A stretch of DNA of 64,000 nucleotides from Tetracentron sinense (GCA_015143295.1 CM026565.1:33054052-33118051); one strand, 5' to 3'. Positions 35,440 to 47,501 are shown, numbered from the stretch's first letter. Notes: generated by a model not told the origin, from the sequence alone. Translations and numbers: made by a program.

Positions 35440-35770
35440 ACAAGACGAGATAAGTACACAGACAAATTTCAATTGTATTCAAGCCAATGCAATTGCATAT
35501 ATGGCTAATGTTGATTGAAAGATAAAAATAATTTTAAATTTCTCACTCATTTTCTCTCATCCAATCAACATTAGCCACATATGTAATTGCATTAGCTTGA
35601 ATGCAATTGCAATTGGTTGTGATCCTATCTCCCATATGTGGCTGATGTTGATTGGAATAAATTTAAAATTTGAATTCCCCTCTCATTTTCTCTCATCCAA
35701 TCAATAGCCACATATGCTATTGCATCAGCTTGAATGCAATTGCAATTGTTTGTGATCCTTTCTCCCGTAA
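35440..35770. mobile_element. Two hairpin MITE copies (GCCACATATG family)
   Basis: TATGTGGCTxATGTTGATTG and CAATCAACATTAGCCACATA alternate as inverted arms; the AATGCAATTGCAATTG ends recur at about 35488, 35610 and 35740. They are related to the 12051-12190 element through the CACATATGTGGC region. Confidence 0.6.
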
Positions 35771-36039
35771 GACAAGCGCATGTTTCCCACTATAATTCGT
35801 TAATTAAGTCCAGGATTTTAGGAATAGGTGGAGACAAGAGACATGGCATGTTGGAGTTCTGTTTTTAACAAAACAACTGCAGAACCGAACAACTCCATTT
35901 CCAGATCTTGTCTAAGAACTGAGACAACCTAACTCCACTAGACACAATTACAACTAACCCTTCTAAGGAGGAATTGAGCTGAACTGGAACATCATAGGCA
36001 TAACCATGTGCATTTGTGGTGGAACAAGGAAAGACAGAT

Positions 36040-36800
36040 CCCAGAAAAAAAATACTTTTAAAAAACTAACCTTATTTAATTTTTTTTTAATATTTTTTTT
36101 AAAAACAAAGGATAGATTATTTAATCTTAGGAATGAGTTTATCTTAACCACAGTTAATGAATATCAAAGATGACATGTGACAAGCTTTGGAGGTGTGCAT
36201 GTACTGCCCAACGATACATACGCATGCATGTTATCACCTCTTCACTTAAATGTCTTCCCATGTGTCATGCAAAGAGAGGTGTCCGAAGTGTAATCTCGGG
36301 CACCTGCTAGCGATAATCCATTGCCTCCGGCAATGGAATACCATTGTGAGATGCCCGAGATCCCATCTCGAACATCACTCTTCAACTGACGCGTGAGAAG
36401 ACATTTAACTAGGGGAGTGATAACATGCATTGCACATTCCGTTGAGTACTATATGCACACCTGACAAGCTCGTCAAATGTGCTCTTTGACACTCATTAAC
36501 TATGGTTAAAATTCACACACCCCTAACCTTAGTTTTTAGAAAAATATCTTTAAAAAAATTAACTAGCATGAATAGTAAAATCATAATCAAGGTTAAATTT
36601 TTTAACATATTTTTAGGAAAAAATAATATTAGATTATTTAACCTTAGGTATGAGCGAATCTTAACCACGATTAATAAATGTTAAAGATGACATGTGACGA
36701 GCTTTAGAGGTGTGCGTAATTATGTTATCATGCCTTCTCACGCATCAACCGAAGAGTGGTATTCGAGAAGGGATCAGGGATACATTTGCCGGAGGTAATT
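36040..36800. repeat. Complex array of inverted MITE arms
   Basis: An arm with CTTAGGAATGAGTTTATCTT, AACCACAGTTAATGAATATC and GACATGTGACAAGCTTTGGA (36090-36200) recurs inverted at about 36460-36560 and direct at about 36600-36720. Between the first two lies a second inverted pair, with TTAAATGTCTTC and TCTCGGGCA in both arms. The layout suggests one foldback element inside another, with a partial duplicate. Confidence 0.6.
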
Positions 36801-37019
36801 TGTTGACCAAGCGTGAACAGAGGAGGATTACGTCAAGTTTGGAGGAGTAATTGTTTTACAAAATCCTCCGCATTAATTCGAAATTATTAGTTCGAGTTAA
36901 GGAATGACTAGACATTATCAATGTTGTACACCCCTAAATTATTGGGATAAGAGAATCATAATATTGATAAGACACAAGATCATCTCCAATAGTTGGGGCC
37001 CTTGAGGCCACCACGTTCC

Positions 37020-37600
37020 CTATTGATACCCCTTTATGGTTAAGATTCACCCACCTTAGTTTTAAAAATATATATCAATTTTTTTTTCAAGCCCCAGCTA
37101 AAATTTACTAACTCCTAATGTTAAAAAAAATTTAATATTTTTTTTCTAAAAACAAAGGATAAGTAGGTAAATCCTAAGATTTGGTGAATTTTAACCATAG
37201 TTAAGGTTTGTCAATTGGGGCATGTGGTGACCTAAAAGGGCATAATCGGACTCCATTGAGGGCCCACTAAAATAATTTTGAGGGGTCAAGTATATTAAAA
37301 AAAAAATTGAGGGCCCACCAATTCATACCAAATCATGAAGGGATTACAAAAAATTTGTGGCTGGGGAGGGGGGCGGCCGCAGACCCCTACCTGAGGACCA
37401 CTTAAGAGGGATGCTATAAATGTGGTATATATCTTAACATGAATTCAACTAAAGGACCGCTAAGGAGGATTGGTCCTAGCTCAAAATTGGGTTCAAATAA
37501 TTTGTAGGGACCACTTAGGATTTTGGGTTGAAATAATTTGTAGGGACCACTTAGGAGGATTGGTCAAAATTGGGTTCAAATAATTTGTAGAGTCCTTACA
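37020..37600. repeat. GGTTAAG-core fragment and a short tandem repeat
   Basis: 37030-37220 is another diverged inverted copy of the core. At about 37480-37600 the phrase TTGGGTTCAAATAATTTGTA followed by GGGACCACTTAGGA repeats three times. Confidence 0.6.
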
Positions 37601-37725
37601 TTTCTTATAAACCGCACGAGAGTGCCATGTGTATCCATTTATGCAGAGCAGTTTTGGAATATAATGATACTCCCAAATCTACTCCCTAACCTTGTCTTAT
37701 CTAATGTCACATCAATTTTAATCCT

Positions 37726-37908
37726 CTTTTTTTTTTTTTTTTTTTTGGTAGGACTAATTTGTTAACTAACTATGTCAGGGGTTAGGACTGTTAGCTGGGT
37801 TAGAACTCAACACATGGTGGGCGTCAACAGCCACACCAAGGACTCGAACACGAGTCTTCCCTCCCCAAATGGGAGATACACTACCACTGGGCCAAACCCA
37901 TGGTGTGT
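37726..37908 (-). mobile_element. tRNA-derived SINE with 13-bp target repeat
   Basis: Flanked by the exact repeat CAATTTTAATCCT (37713-37725 and 37909-37921). On the minus strand it starts near GGTTTGGCCCAGTGGTAGTG (A box), has GTGTTCGAGTCCTTGG (B box) and ends in 20 A (plus 37727-37746). All SINE hallmarks are present. It is similar to 47014-47188. Confidence 0.9.
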
Positions 37909-38143
37909 CAATTTTAATCCTAACTGTTTAGGATTTGGGAGTATACTTGGTAGTATCCCTAGACTAATTCTTTGGGATAACACAAAAGAAGGGTGTATCC
38001 ATCTCATAATTAATATTGTGTTTTGCTAATGCTGTCAATTCGGCCCTCATGTAAGGATACTCAACTTAACCCATCTCTACAAAATTGAAGAAATTTTCAT
38101 TTATAAAGCTCATATGTCTTGGTGGGCTTAAAAAAACTAGGTT

Positions 38144-40620
38144 TGTTGGCATAAGGGTTATGTGAGCATGAGAATTTTCCAACCTATTTTCACATTTTAT
38201 GTTGTTGACTTGGGAGTCGTCACTTATTCATTCTTAGGGATAGGTCCCGGATGATTTATTTGTTTGGATAAAGTAAATGGTTTGCACAGAATTAGGATAA
38301 GCGGTTCGATTAAGCCCCGGAAAAGGTGTTAGGCACCCCAAGACCCTCGTTTTACAACAGTTACCTACTCCCTAAAGTTAAGCCAATTTTAATCTCAAAG
38401 TTTAATTAAAATGTTAAAGTATTTAATCAAGTGTTAATCGAAGAAATATAGAAAGCTAGATGAGGTAGGGTCGAACCCGAGTAGGATTGCCTACGTACTC
38501 ATATTGGGATGAGATCAGACCGAGCGTAATTCTGGAACATGAGCCCGTGTCAAGGCTAAAGGGTATGTGTATGTGTGCATAGGGTGGTCAATGGTCTAAC
38601 CTGGAGGACTAGGGTTTAGTTGACCAGGAAGGTCAAGTGCTCAAGGGTGAGTCTAACCGCGGTTAGAAGAGTATAACTATGGTTAAGGACTAACCATAAT
38701 TAAGAAAAGCCAAGTGAATCTTTTTTTGGGTTTTTTACATTTTTCATATTTTTTGGTATCTTATGTGATTTAAGGGTATATACAAGTTAACCATGGTTAA
38801 AATCAACTAAGGTTGAGTTAACCATGGTTAACAACTAATTAAGATGAGATGATGCTAAAAAGTCTTTTTTTTTTTTTTTTGTCTTTTTGAGTTTTTCTAT
38901 TTTTTTGGGTTTTTATGATTTTATGCATTTTCAAGTGGGGTAAGCTTAACTAGGGTTAGAAGCTAACCGGGGATGAACTAGCCCCAATTAGAAGTCCAGT
39001 CAGGGCTTAGATATGGGCCTGACATGTGTGATAGGGCCTCGGATTGGACCTAAGCCTTGGGCCAGGCCACTGTTCAAACAAAACTAAGAGTGGCGGTAAT
39101 GGGATTACCGTCATTCTCAATATAGTTCATATTGGGAATGGTGGTGGATCAATTACCGTCACTCCTGTTTTACAGGAATAGTAGCTTGGCTGCCCAAATG
39201 GGAGGTCGGGGGGATGCCACGTGGACTAGTGGGCCTAGGAAATGTTAAGGGACCTTGTCACGTGTCCTGGGCTCAATATGGGCCTTGGGCTTAGCTCAGA
39301 TTAGGCCCAAGAGAGGCCTGATACCAATGATTCAGAAATAGTATAATGTCGGCACTGGGATTGCTGACATTATGCGCAGGTTTAAATTCATGTCATTTAA
39401 CCCTAGTTATGCTTTATCCTAAGACATGAGAAGCTTAGGGGAGATAGGTGAGGATCTTAGAAAGCCAAAGCAGGCCTTGGATTAGACCAGTGCCTTACCA
39501 TTTGTGAGTTGTGGCACCTGCAAAAAGAACACCTAAAATGGCGGTAGTTATTCTACCGCCATTATGGTTTTTCCACGAAAACTGCAAGATTAGTTATCCA
39601 GGCTATACCACGATGCGACAAAGGGGTTTCTCATGATCTGAGAACCCCCCAGAAGACTGGTGGAGAGGTATAAAGGCCAGTGGACGGGTGTGGAGGTGTG
39701 TGGTGATTCATGGGGGTTCCACTGCCTATGGAAGAGGTAGGGAACCCCTCCTATTGATCTGAACAGTGGCCAATACCCCCTGAAAATGACCAGGGGTTTA
39801 CATGGGTGCCTAAGAAGAAGAGACAAGGGGTAGGAAGGACCCCTACCCTGCTGGGCTGATTGCTACAGTGGCGACGGAGGTGGCTGCTCACGGTGGTGCT
39901 GCTACATGAGGGGTGATCTTCTGGTTTTGGAGGGATTCAAAGGTTACGAGGTTGCTGGGATTACGAAAAACCCTCAGGGGTTCCCTACAGTGGATCAGAC
40001 TTGGGTTTATAGTGGTATGGAGGGTCGGTTTTATAGGCAAGGGAGTTTGGGGATACAATGGGGAATAGGACTGGGTTGGGTAGAGGTTCAGACGCATGGG
40101 AGGGGTTTGAGGAGAGTTCAGAAGTGTGGTGGAGTGGTCTGGAAGGTAGGTGGTGCAGGGGTGGCGCTGTAGGTGCTACAAACACGCAACAACAATCGTG
40201 GCGGTAGATGATCTGCCGCCACTCAAAAACTAGACCAAAAATGAATGTCTGTAAAGGTAATACCAACATTCTGAGATTTGAATTTTTAAGGTTCAGACCT
40301 CTGCTGCTGGGTTTGGTATGGGTTTTGGGCCCATGTTTGGGCCCAGGCTTGGTTTGCCTCTGGTTTTAGGCCCTAAGGGCTTGGGTCCACCTAGGGTTTG
40401 GACTAGGGTATGCTAGGGCTACTTAGGATTTGGTTTAGGGCTATCTAGGGTTTGAGCTAGGATTTAGGCCTAGACTAGCTATGATTAGGGTTTACCTAGG
40501 GTTTAAGCTTGGTTGTTGACCTAGGGTTTAAACTAAGGTTGACCTAGGATTTAGGTGGGGTTGACCCATGGTTAAGTCTATTAATCATGGTTAAAAGGGG
40601 TGTAAAAATGGGGTGCTGAC
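38144..40620 (+). mobile_element. Solo LTR, Ty3/gypsy (Tat/Ogre-like)
   Basis: Begins TGTTGGCATAAGGG and ends GGGGTGCTGAC(A); flanked by AGGTT at 38139-38143 and 40621-40625, the last A of the LTR overlapping the repeat. Internal phrases such as TTGGGAGTCGTCACTTA, GGTGTTAGGCACCCCAAGA and GATTGCCTACGTACTC resemble Tat/Ogre LTRs. There is no coding region and no partner LTR. The degenerate TAGGGTTT-like tract at 40380-40560 belongs to it. Clade assignment is from motif memory only. Confidence 0.6.
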
Positions 40621-41040
40621 AGGTTAGGCTTGGGAAACAGTTCCTAGAGCCCGACCCAGCCCGAGTCCTCATTAGGTATATATATATATATTTGTTTTGT
40701 TTTCGCTTACAATGACTTAAATAACCTTTTTTAACATAATATTTATAAGATATAATAGTTTTTTCACTACCATATCGACCTATTTAAAGACCAGCCACCA
40801 TAAAGAAACTTTTAATCCTAATTATCTAATCTATCTCTCTTTTATTTTCTCTGTTACTCTTTCGTATTTGTCACCACTTGTTAGCTCGTAGTAGTTTAAT
40901 TTTTTTTTCTCTGTAACTAATATCAGGAACTTTGCCTTTTTTTATTTGTCTATACTTCTCCTTCAAATTGTGTTTATTTTGTGTATACTTCTCCTTCAAA
41001 CAGGAACTTTGCCTGTTTTGTCTATACTTCTCATTCGCAA

Positions 41041-41655
41041 TGTAAGAGAATTAATCCCACATCGACTAAATAGAGAAATAGTTGTGGCCTTATATACATG
41101 TAAGGCCTCTCCACTCATTGCCAATTGGTTTTGAGTTGGACGCTTTCACATGGTATCAGAGCCCAAAAAGCCCAACGGCCAAATTATGCTCACACTCACG
41201 ATGACAGACCCAAACAGAAAGGCTGCATGATTGACGATCCAAAAAGAGGCGCACGTGACAGACCTAAAATTAGGACTGCACGTGAGGGGGCGTGTAAGAG
41301 AATTAATCCCACATCGACTAAATAGAGAAATAGTTGTGGCCTTATATACATGTAAGGCCTCTCCACTCATTGCCAATTGGTTTTGAGTTAAACGCTTTCA
41401 CATGGTATCAGAGCCCAAAAGGCCCAACGGCCAAATTATGCTCACTCACGATGACAGACCCAAACAGAAAGGCTGCATGATTGACGACCCCAAAAAAAAA
41501 GGCGCACGTGACAGACCTAAAATTAGGGCTGCACATGAGGGGGCGTGTAAGAGAATTAATCCCACATCGACTAAATAGAGAAATAGTTGTGACCTTATAT
41601 ACATGTAAGGCCTCTCCACTCATTGCCAATTGGTTTTGAGTTGGACGCTTTCACA
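41041..41655 (+). mobile_element. TRIM element with three LTRs in tandem
   Basis: Three 110-bp LTRs (41041-41150, 41293-41402, 41546-41655) run from TGTAAGAGAATTAATCCCAC to ACGCTTTCACA. The first two are each followed by TGGTATCAGAGCC, a primer binding site matching initiator methionine tRNA, then about 140 bp of interior ending in a purine tract (GAGGGGGCG). There is no coding capacity. The flanks CGCAA and CGCCA are a near-perfect 5-bp repeat around the whole array. This is the terminal-repeat retrotransposon in miniature layout, with an LTR-interior-LTR-interior-LTR arrangement that such elements are known to form by recombination. Confidence 0.88.
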
Positions 41656-41971
41656 CGCCACTTGTGGGTGCTGTTAGAGGTCGTGCTTATTTTGTAATTG
41701 TATTTACACAAAATGAAAGCATCTAGAGCTACATATTTTTTTCTTCTAAAAGTCAAGGTTATATTATTGAATCCTGAGGATTAATAAATCTTAACCATAA
41801 TTAATAGGAGTTAAAGGAACACGTGGGTGCAATTGAACTCTTCCCGAGTTCAATCGTACTTGTTTGTGAATTCGATCTCCCTTGTGATCTAGCTCAGTAT
41901 ACGAATTGTATGGGTGCGACGTGAAAATTTTATATGCCATGACAAATGACATAACAAGAAATACATAAGAT

Positions 41972-42218
41972 GGGATCGGATTTTGTCTAGCTCTGGCCAG
42001 ACATGATGCACTTAGAGTTACTTTAAGTGCTCTTTTAACATTGATTTGAATTAAAAAAAATTTAACTCTTTTAAGCTTAATTTTTTTAAATGTTTTTCTC
42101 TAAAAATTAAAGTTAAATATATGAACCCTAAAAGTGAGTGAATCTTAATTATAATTAATAAGTGTTAAAAGGGACACATAGGGCCAGTAGAACATAGGGC
42201 CAGACCAAACCCAATTCC
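41972..42218. mobile_element. Mutator-type MITE, GGGATCGGATTTTGTCT ends, GGTTAAG core
   Basis: Flanked by the exact 9-bp repeat ACATAAGAT (41963-41971 and 42219-42227). Ends GGGATCGGATTTTGTCTAGC and the inverse of GGCCAGACCAAACCCAATTCC are inverted repeats of the family at 24745-24957. The interior, however, is the GTGAGTGAATCTTAATTATA-type core, not the CTCCCC core. Confidence 0.88.
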
Positions 42219-42227
42219 ACATAAGAT

Positions 42228-43536
42228 GGAATAACGTTGCTTTCATTGCCGCTTAAATTCAAAGTTCAAACTCGTACGTTGTCGCGAAATATAGAAAGGT
42301 GACTTGAGTCAAAAGCTTATTGCCGTTTGCTTTACTCATTGGTTTGGGTTCCACCCAAGATGAGATTAAGCGTTGTGGGCACCACGAGTTCAGGATTAAA
42401 GTAGAGAGCTTATAATTAATATTTTTTTAATATATATTTTCAAAACTAAATTCATATTGTTCAACTTTAAGGGTAAGTGAATCATAACCATAATTAATGG
42501 AAGCATATCTCTCTGTGTTCTTTCCTTGGTTCTTTCTAGTGGTCATCGGTTTTGAAGGTTAGGATTTTTTTAAAAGATAGTTACAGCTGTTATATCCTAG
42601 AAACCAATTGATTTGGCCTTCCAACACCAATGGCTATAGGGAAGAACACAGAGAAAATATTATCATAATTTATAGGAATTAAAAGAAACACATGGCACTC
42701 AGGCTTGTGGGTGTGATTGAACTCTCCCCGTGTTCAATCCCAACTCACTGTGATTAGATCTCGTCAAAAGGGGGTATTGATTTATCATACAAAGATGAAC
42801 ATCTGTTGGACTATTACGTCAAGATGGCGGGAAAGCCTTTATCTACTTATCACATCAAGTCTAAATATGATACATGAAGTTTTTTTTTAATAACCAATTC
42901 TTAGCAACGAGTGAAACTCAGCAATGATTGTTGTAGTTTAAAGCTAAAAACAATCAATAGATACATTTTGAAAAATGTTAAATTCACAATTTTATCATAC
43001 TTTTATCTAATTTTTAAAATAATTATAAAAAAAAAATATATCCATACATTTTTATGAGTCTTATTCTAAGCCTGAGTTCTTCCTTTTCTGCTAAACTGAT
43101 GGTAGTTTTATAACTATAAAGAATACAAAACAATCCCTATCTCTTCTCATAATTATAGAACTACCGTCAAACATTGTACAAAAATGAAATAAAGAGATCT
43201 GTTTCACGCCTTTTTCTTTAATCGATAGTGAGAGAAATAATATAATTAAGAGAAAAATGAACTACAGATAAAGAGTTTACAAGGGTGTAAACCCAAAAAT
43301 AGCAGAGAAAACTAGATCATCAAATACAAACACCATTGATTCTTTGAACTGGGATATGGAGACTATCATTCCAACAAGACTCTCAAATCTTTCCTCTCCA
43401 GTCAAAGGGCTGCCCAATCTAAGAACTGAATGATAGGTACTGAAACACATACTCTGTATGGAAGAGGGAGTATCCTCAAACACTCACATGTTTCACTCTT
43501 TCTATATTATCTACAAAATAGTCATAAGGATGTAGC
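42228..43536. other. Gene-free stretch with MITE fragments
   Basis: 42410-42760 holds a diverged GGTTAAG core, ending in GTGTGATTGAACTCTCCCCG, interrupted by about 130 bp starting near 42500 whose two halves (CTCTGTGTTCTTTCC and GGGAAGAACACAGAGA) form an inverted pair. 42770-43536 shows nothing recognisable. Confidence 0.4.
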
Positions 43537-43728
43537 CTAGGAGAGGGGCGGAACTGGGGAGGATGGTGGCTCTAGCCCCCTAGACTTTAAAAAAAAAACA
43601 AAAATTATTTACAAACGGATACAAATAGACTATGAACTTGGCCCTCAAATTTTTTTTCCCGGGGACTACGCCTCGAACCCCCATTATTAGCCAACCCTAG
43701 AAGGGAATCTTGGCTCCGCCCTTGCTTC
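43537..43728. mobile_element. hAT-like MITE, GGGGCGGA ends
   Basis: Starts AGGGGCGGAACTGGGG and ends CTTGGCTCCGCCCTTG, an inverted pair of the same type as 19060-19681 and 60744-60915. No target repeat could be fixed. Confidence 0.55.
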
Positions 43729-43871
43729 CATGCACTATCCTCACTAACCACCTGAAAGCTCCGCTTCACGCGTGAAAGCTGCTCTGCTCATATTTAAACA
43801 CTTTTTTATTAAGTTCTTAGCTACGGTAAATATTATTGTAACTCGTTGACAACAATGCCATGGTTGCTCGA

Positions 43872-44580
43872 GATCAAATCAGAGCCAATTGTGATTGAAT
43901 TCATGGTTTAAATTTTCGTTGAAATTTCGTGAAATTTCGGTTTCGGACAATCCCACCGATATTGAAACTGGGTTTATTTCGGAAATCAGATTTTGGCCGA
44001 AATTTCGAAAATTTCGGGTGAAATTTCGGATTTCGAAAATTTCGGCCGAAATCTGATTTTTTTATTTTTAAATAATTTTTTTTTTTTATTAAAATTCTGA
44101 AATATTTCGAAATTTTTACTGAAATTTCGAAAAATTTATATATTAATTTTAAAAATAAAATAATAATATATATATATATATATATATATAATTAATATTA
44201 TATAAAATATATATAAAAAATAAAAATTTCGGAATATTTCAAAATTTCGGACCCGAAATTTCGGAATATTCAGCGAAATTTCGGATCAAATTTCGGAATA
44301 ATATTTTATTATTAAATACGATTTCAGTGAGATGTCGGCTGAAATTTCGAAATTTCGGAAAATTTCGTTTTGAATAGGACATCCGAAATCGACCGAAATT
44401 TCGGAATTTTAAATTTTGATTGAATTCAATCACCTGTGTGGCTCAACATGATTGAAGGAGATCAAAATAGCGGGAAATGTTGAGCCACATATTTAGATCA
44501 AATCACGTTATTTTGATCTCTTCCAATCATGTTGGGTCACATAAGTGATTGAATTTAATCATATTTGATTCTGATATATG
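43872..44580. mobile_element. Host MITE interrupted by the GAAATTTCG element
   Basis: ATCAAATCAGAGCCAATTGT at the left and the inverse of ATATTTGATTCTGATAT at the right, with GGCTCAACATGATTGxAxGAGATCA arms inside, make an inverted-repeat element. It is split by the insertion at 43904-44417. Confidence 0.6.
43904..44417. mobile_element. GAAATTTCG-rich element with 11-bp flank repeat
   Basis: The 514-bp body is built from dozens of GAAATTTCG, CCGAAATTTCGG and related words around an AT-rich centre with a long TA run. Both sides carry GATTGAATTCA (43893-43903 and 44418-44428). The ends, TTTAAATTTTCGTTGAAATT and the inverse of the right end, are loosely inverted. The 9-11-bp flank repeat points to a Mutator-like non-autonomous element. 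Confidence 0.7.
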
Positions 44581-46640
44581 GTTGTTCATCCTTTTTAGTT
44601 CATCTTTTATTATTTGAGTGACACGTGGAGTGTTATGCTCATGCTTATTCTGTTTAGTAGCGAACAACCAGAGTGAAACGTGAATTTTTTATTTTTCGGA
44701 GATTCTATTTTCAAACCGGAAAATAGTCACCTCCTTGGGCCGAGGAGGTGAGTTAGCGTCTCGTTCTCACTTTTTGGGGCCACGTGTACCCTTTTTATTT
44801 CCATTAACTGTGGTTAAGATTTAGTCACCCTTAGGGTTCACACGTCTACCTTTGTTTTTTAGAAAAAAATTAATCACAGAAGATGGTTAATTTTTTAACC
44901 ATAGTTCAAAGGGTTTGTGAGAGCGAGGAGGAATAGTCCTCTCCTTGGCACGAGGAGGTGACTATTGCTCTTTAAAACCAAGAAGAAGAAGAAAGAGATA
45001 GAGATAGAGATAGCCTTAAAGAGATACCGATCAATGTTAGTGGAATCAATCATTCCCACGTAGCATTAAAATAACAAAACTACCGTTAAATCGATGGAAC
45101 GTTTAAGCCAAGATAAAAAAGCATTTCGGGGGAGCGAGAAAAACGTTTCCTTTTTAAGAAAACGCCAACGGAAACTACTTTTCTTAGAAAGTGTCGGCTT
45201 CGTCACGAGTCCAGGGACTTGTAACCGCACTGACCGTTAGCTACTCTTACTGGTCCAGCACTCAACCACACGTGATTGGATGCAGGGTCACATCTGACCA
45301 GTCACACCAAACCCAGTTAGGCAAGTGCTACTGTACTTACCTAAAATGCTCTTAGGCATCCTCTCCCACGACATTTTGACACAGATATAATTTTTTAGGC
45401 TATTTATGCATCTAGTTACTGCAACTAAGAAATTACATAATTAGCCCAGAAAAGTATATCACAAGCCGAAAGAGAAAATATAATGATCCTCAAGGCAATT
45501 AAGCTTTTGTTTTTTCGTGTATTTTTTGCATAATATGGGTTAGCTTTTCTTGAGCGTCAAGCCGTGGCAACCTAACGGTCTTGGCTAACTATCCGAACTA
45601 CAAACCCAATATCCCATAAGAAATGAACCAAAACTAAAACTATATGAGGGGTGCTAGCCCCAAGACGCACTTAGTCAATTTTTTTTTCCACTGACGCAAG
45701 GTGGGTGTATTGATGTTGTTACTCTTTAATGGAGAGATGGTTTGACACTTGTAACCATTACCTTGCGTATTTGGAAAATTGCATTTTCTATCTAGAGATT
45801 GCATTTCTAAAACTATATAGGTTGTTCTTTGCATTCAAGGAACCATACCGATACCCAGAGGCGGAGTCAGGAATTTTTTCCTTGAGATTGTCATGTGTCG
45901 CTATTAATATTCATTAACTATAGTTAAGATTCACTTATGCTTGGTTTTTAAAAAAATCAATTTTTTTTTAAAATCCTAGTTAAAATTCACTCACTCTTAA
46001 GGTTAAAAGAAATTTTATTATTTTTTTCTAAAAATCAAAGATAAGTAAATGAACCCTAAGAATGAATGAATTTTAACAATAGTTAAAGGGTGTTAATAGG
46101 GATATGTGACGACTTAAAGAGCATAAGTGGACTCCATTTGAGGGTCCATATATATGACAAAAAAAATTGGGGGAACCACTATATATATATATATATATAT
46201 ATAAGACAAATAAAATTTGAGAGGACTAAGTATACTAAAAAAAAATTTAAAAATAATTGTGGGGCCTACTATTACATACCAAATTCTATAGGAGTTACAA
46301 AAATTTTGGGTGCACTTCTCCGCCCTGCCCATACCCGTACCGTAATCACATGTAAACTCGTACTCCTCTTTCATCCAATTATATGCACGTCTATATAACG
46401 TAACTTTTGAGTATGTTAAGGAGTGCAAATCCAAAAAGTGCACCTAGTATATCAATTCTTAGTCTTATTATGTCAGCATTGATACCTAGAGTAGTAGAGA
46501 GCGAGAAATTTTAATACGAAGGCGTAAAATCGTCCCTATAAGTGCGCAATAGAGTCTGCGCGTCTATCCTAATTGATCAAATGATCTAACACTGTGTGAG
46601 GGCCATATGTATGCTACACAAGGTAGTAGTACTATTAATC
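44581..46640. other. Gene-free stretch with several repeat fragments
   Basis: Diverged GGTTAAG cores lie at 44800-44910 and 45900-46100. A GAGGCGGAGTCAGGAATTTT phrase at 45858 and TCTCCGCCCTGCCC at 46318 may be the ends of one degenerate hAT-like element. 46175-46201 is a TA microsatellite. No gene is supported. Confidence 0.4.
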
Positions 46641-46890
46641 GAGTTGGGATCATAATTAATTGCGATTGAACTCTTCAGAGTTCAATCACACCCACAGATT
46701 AACACATGTTCATTTTAAACCTTATTAACTATAGTTAAGATTTATTAACCCTTAAAGTTAAAAAATCTAATATTACTTTTTAGAAAAATAAAATTTTTAC
46801 CTTAAAGGTTAAAATTTCTTAATTAAATATAATATGATAATTAAAAGGACTTTGTGAGTGCGATTAGTTCAATTACAATTGGCCAATATT
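46640..46890. mobile_element. MITE with GCGATTGAACTC ends and GGTTAAG core
   Basis: The left end GCGATTGAACTCTTCAGAGTTCAATC is itself a palindrome; the right end reads GTGCGATTAGTTCAATTACA. Inside is ACTATAGTTAAGATTTATTAACCC. It is a third terminus type around the same core. Confidence 0.5.
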
Positions 46891-47013
46891 TGAATTCCTA
46901 TTAAAATACATACAGTTTCCAAACTATACGCACTTACCCTCGTGATTCCTGCGAAGGATGTAGGTTTTTTTTTTTATTCTAGTTATCGTTCTCCACTAGC
47001 TTTAGCATTATAA

Positions 47014-47188
47014 ACACACCAAGGCTTTGTCTCAGTGGTAGTGTATCCCCTGCTTTGGGGGAGGTACCGGATTTCATTCCCGGGAGGGTGAGAGTTTGTA
47101 TATACTCTCCACCCACCCACTAACTGAACAGATATTAACACCTAACCGGCGTTGTAGCCTAAACGAATCTCTCGAACAAAAAAAAAGT
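47014..47188 (+). mobile_element. tRNA-derived SINE
   Basis: Carries TCTCAGTGGTAGTGTATCC (A box), GGATTTCATTCCCGGG (B box) and a 3' A tract. Flanked by ATTATAA (47007-47013 and 47189-47195). Related to 37726-37908. Confidence 0.82.
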
Positions 47189-47316
47189 ATTATAAGGAGT
47201 CCTTTATACAACAGTTGTTAGTTGAAGACTTGTGGTGATTTTTTTTTTAATGAGATACTTTAAGACAATCAATTGAAATATTTCAGCTCAGTTATTCATA
47301 CGATCAGAGAAAGTGA

Positions 47317-47501
47317 GGAACACCCCCACCTCTTGCGTGAGTGGTAGGGGTGTGGCCTTCCATGGGTGGAGGTCTGGGGATCTAATCCCCCTAAGGGTAA
47401 GGGTTGCAAGAGCCTCAATGGCTCAGCTAACTACCGATCGATTGACTCTACTAACGTAGGTAAATGATATTTGCCCCTGTGGGGCCCTCAAAAAAAAAAA
47501 A
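47317..47501 (+). mobile_element. SINE-like retroposon, second family
   Basis: Flanked by the exact 11-bp repeat AGAGAAAGTGA (47306-47316 and 47502-47512) and ends in about 12 A. Starts with GCGTGAGTGGTAGGGGTGTG (A-box-like), followed by GGGATCTAATCCCCCT (B-box-like). Confidence 0.8.

Noticed and set aside
39590-40269. Open frames on both strands of about 70-95 residues
   Set aside because: They lie inside a solo LTR, show no domain, and occur on both strands of a GC-richer tract.
40380-40560. Interstitial telomere repeat
   Set aside because: The TAGGGTTT-like phrases are irregular and lie within an LTR; there is no regular TTTAGGG array.
37726-47188. tRNA genes suggested by A- and B-box matches
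   Set aside because: The sequences do not fold as a full cloverleaf, end in A tracts and have target repeats, so they are SINEs.
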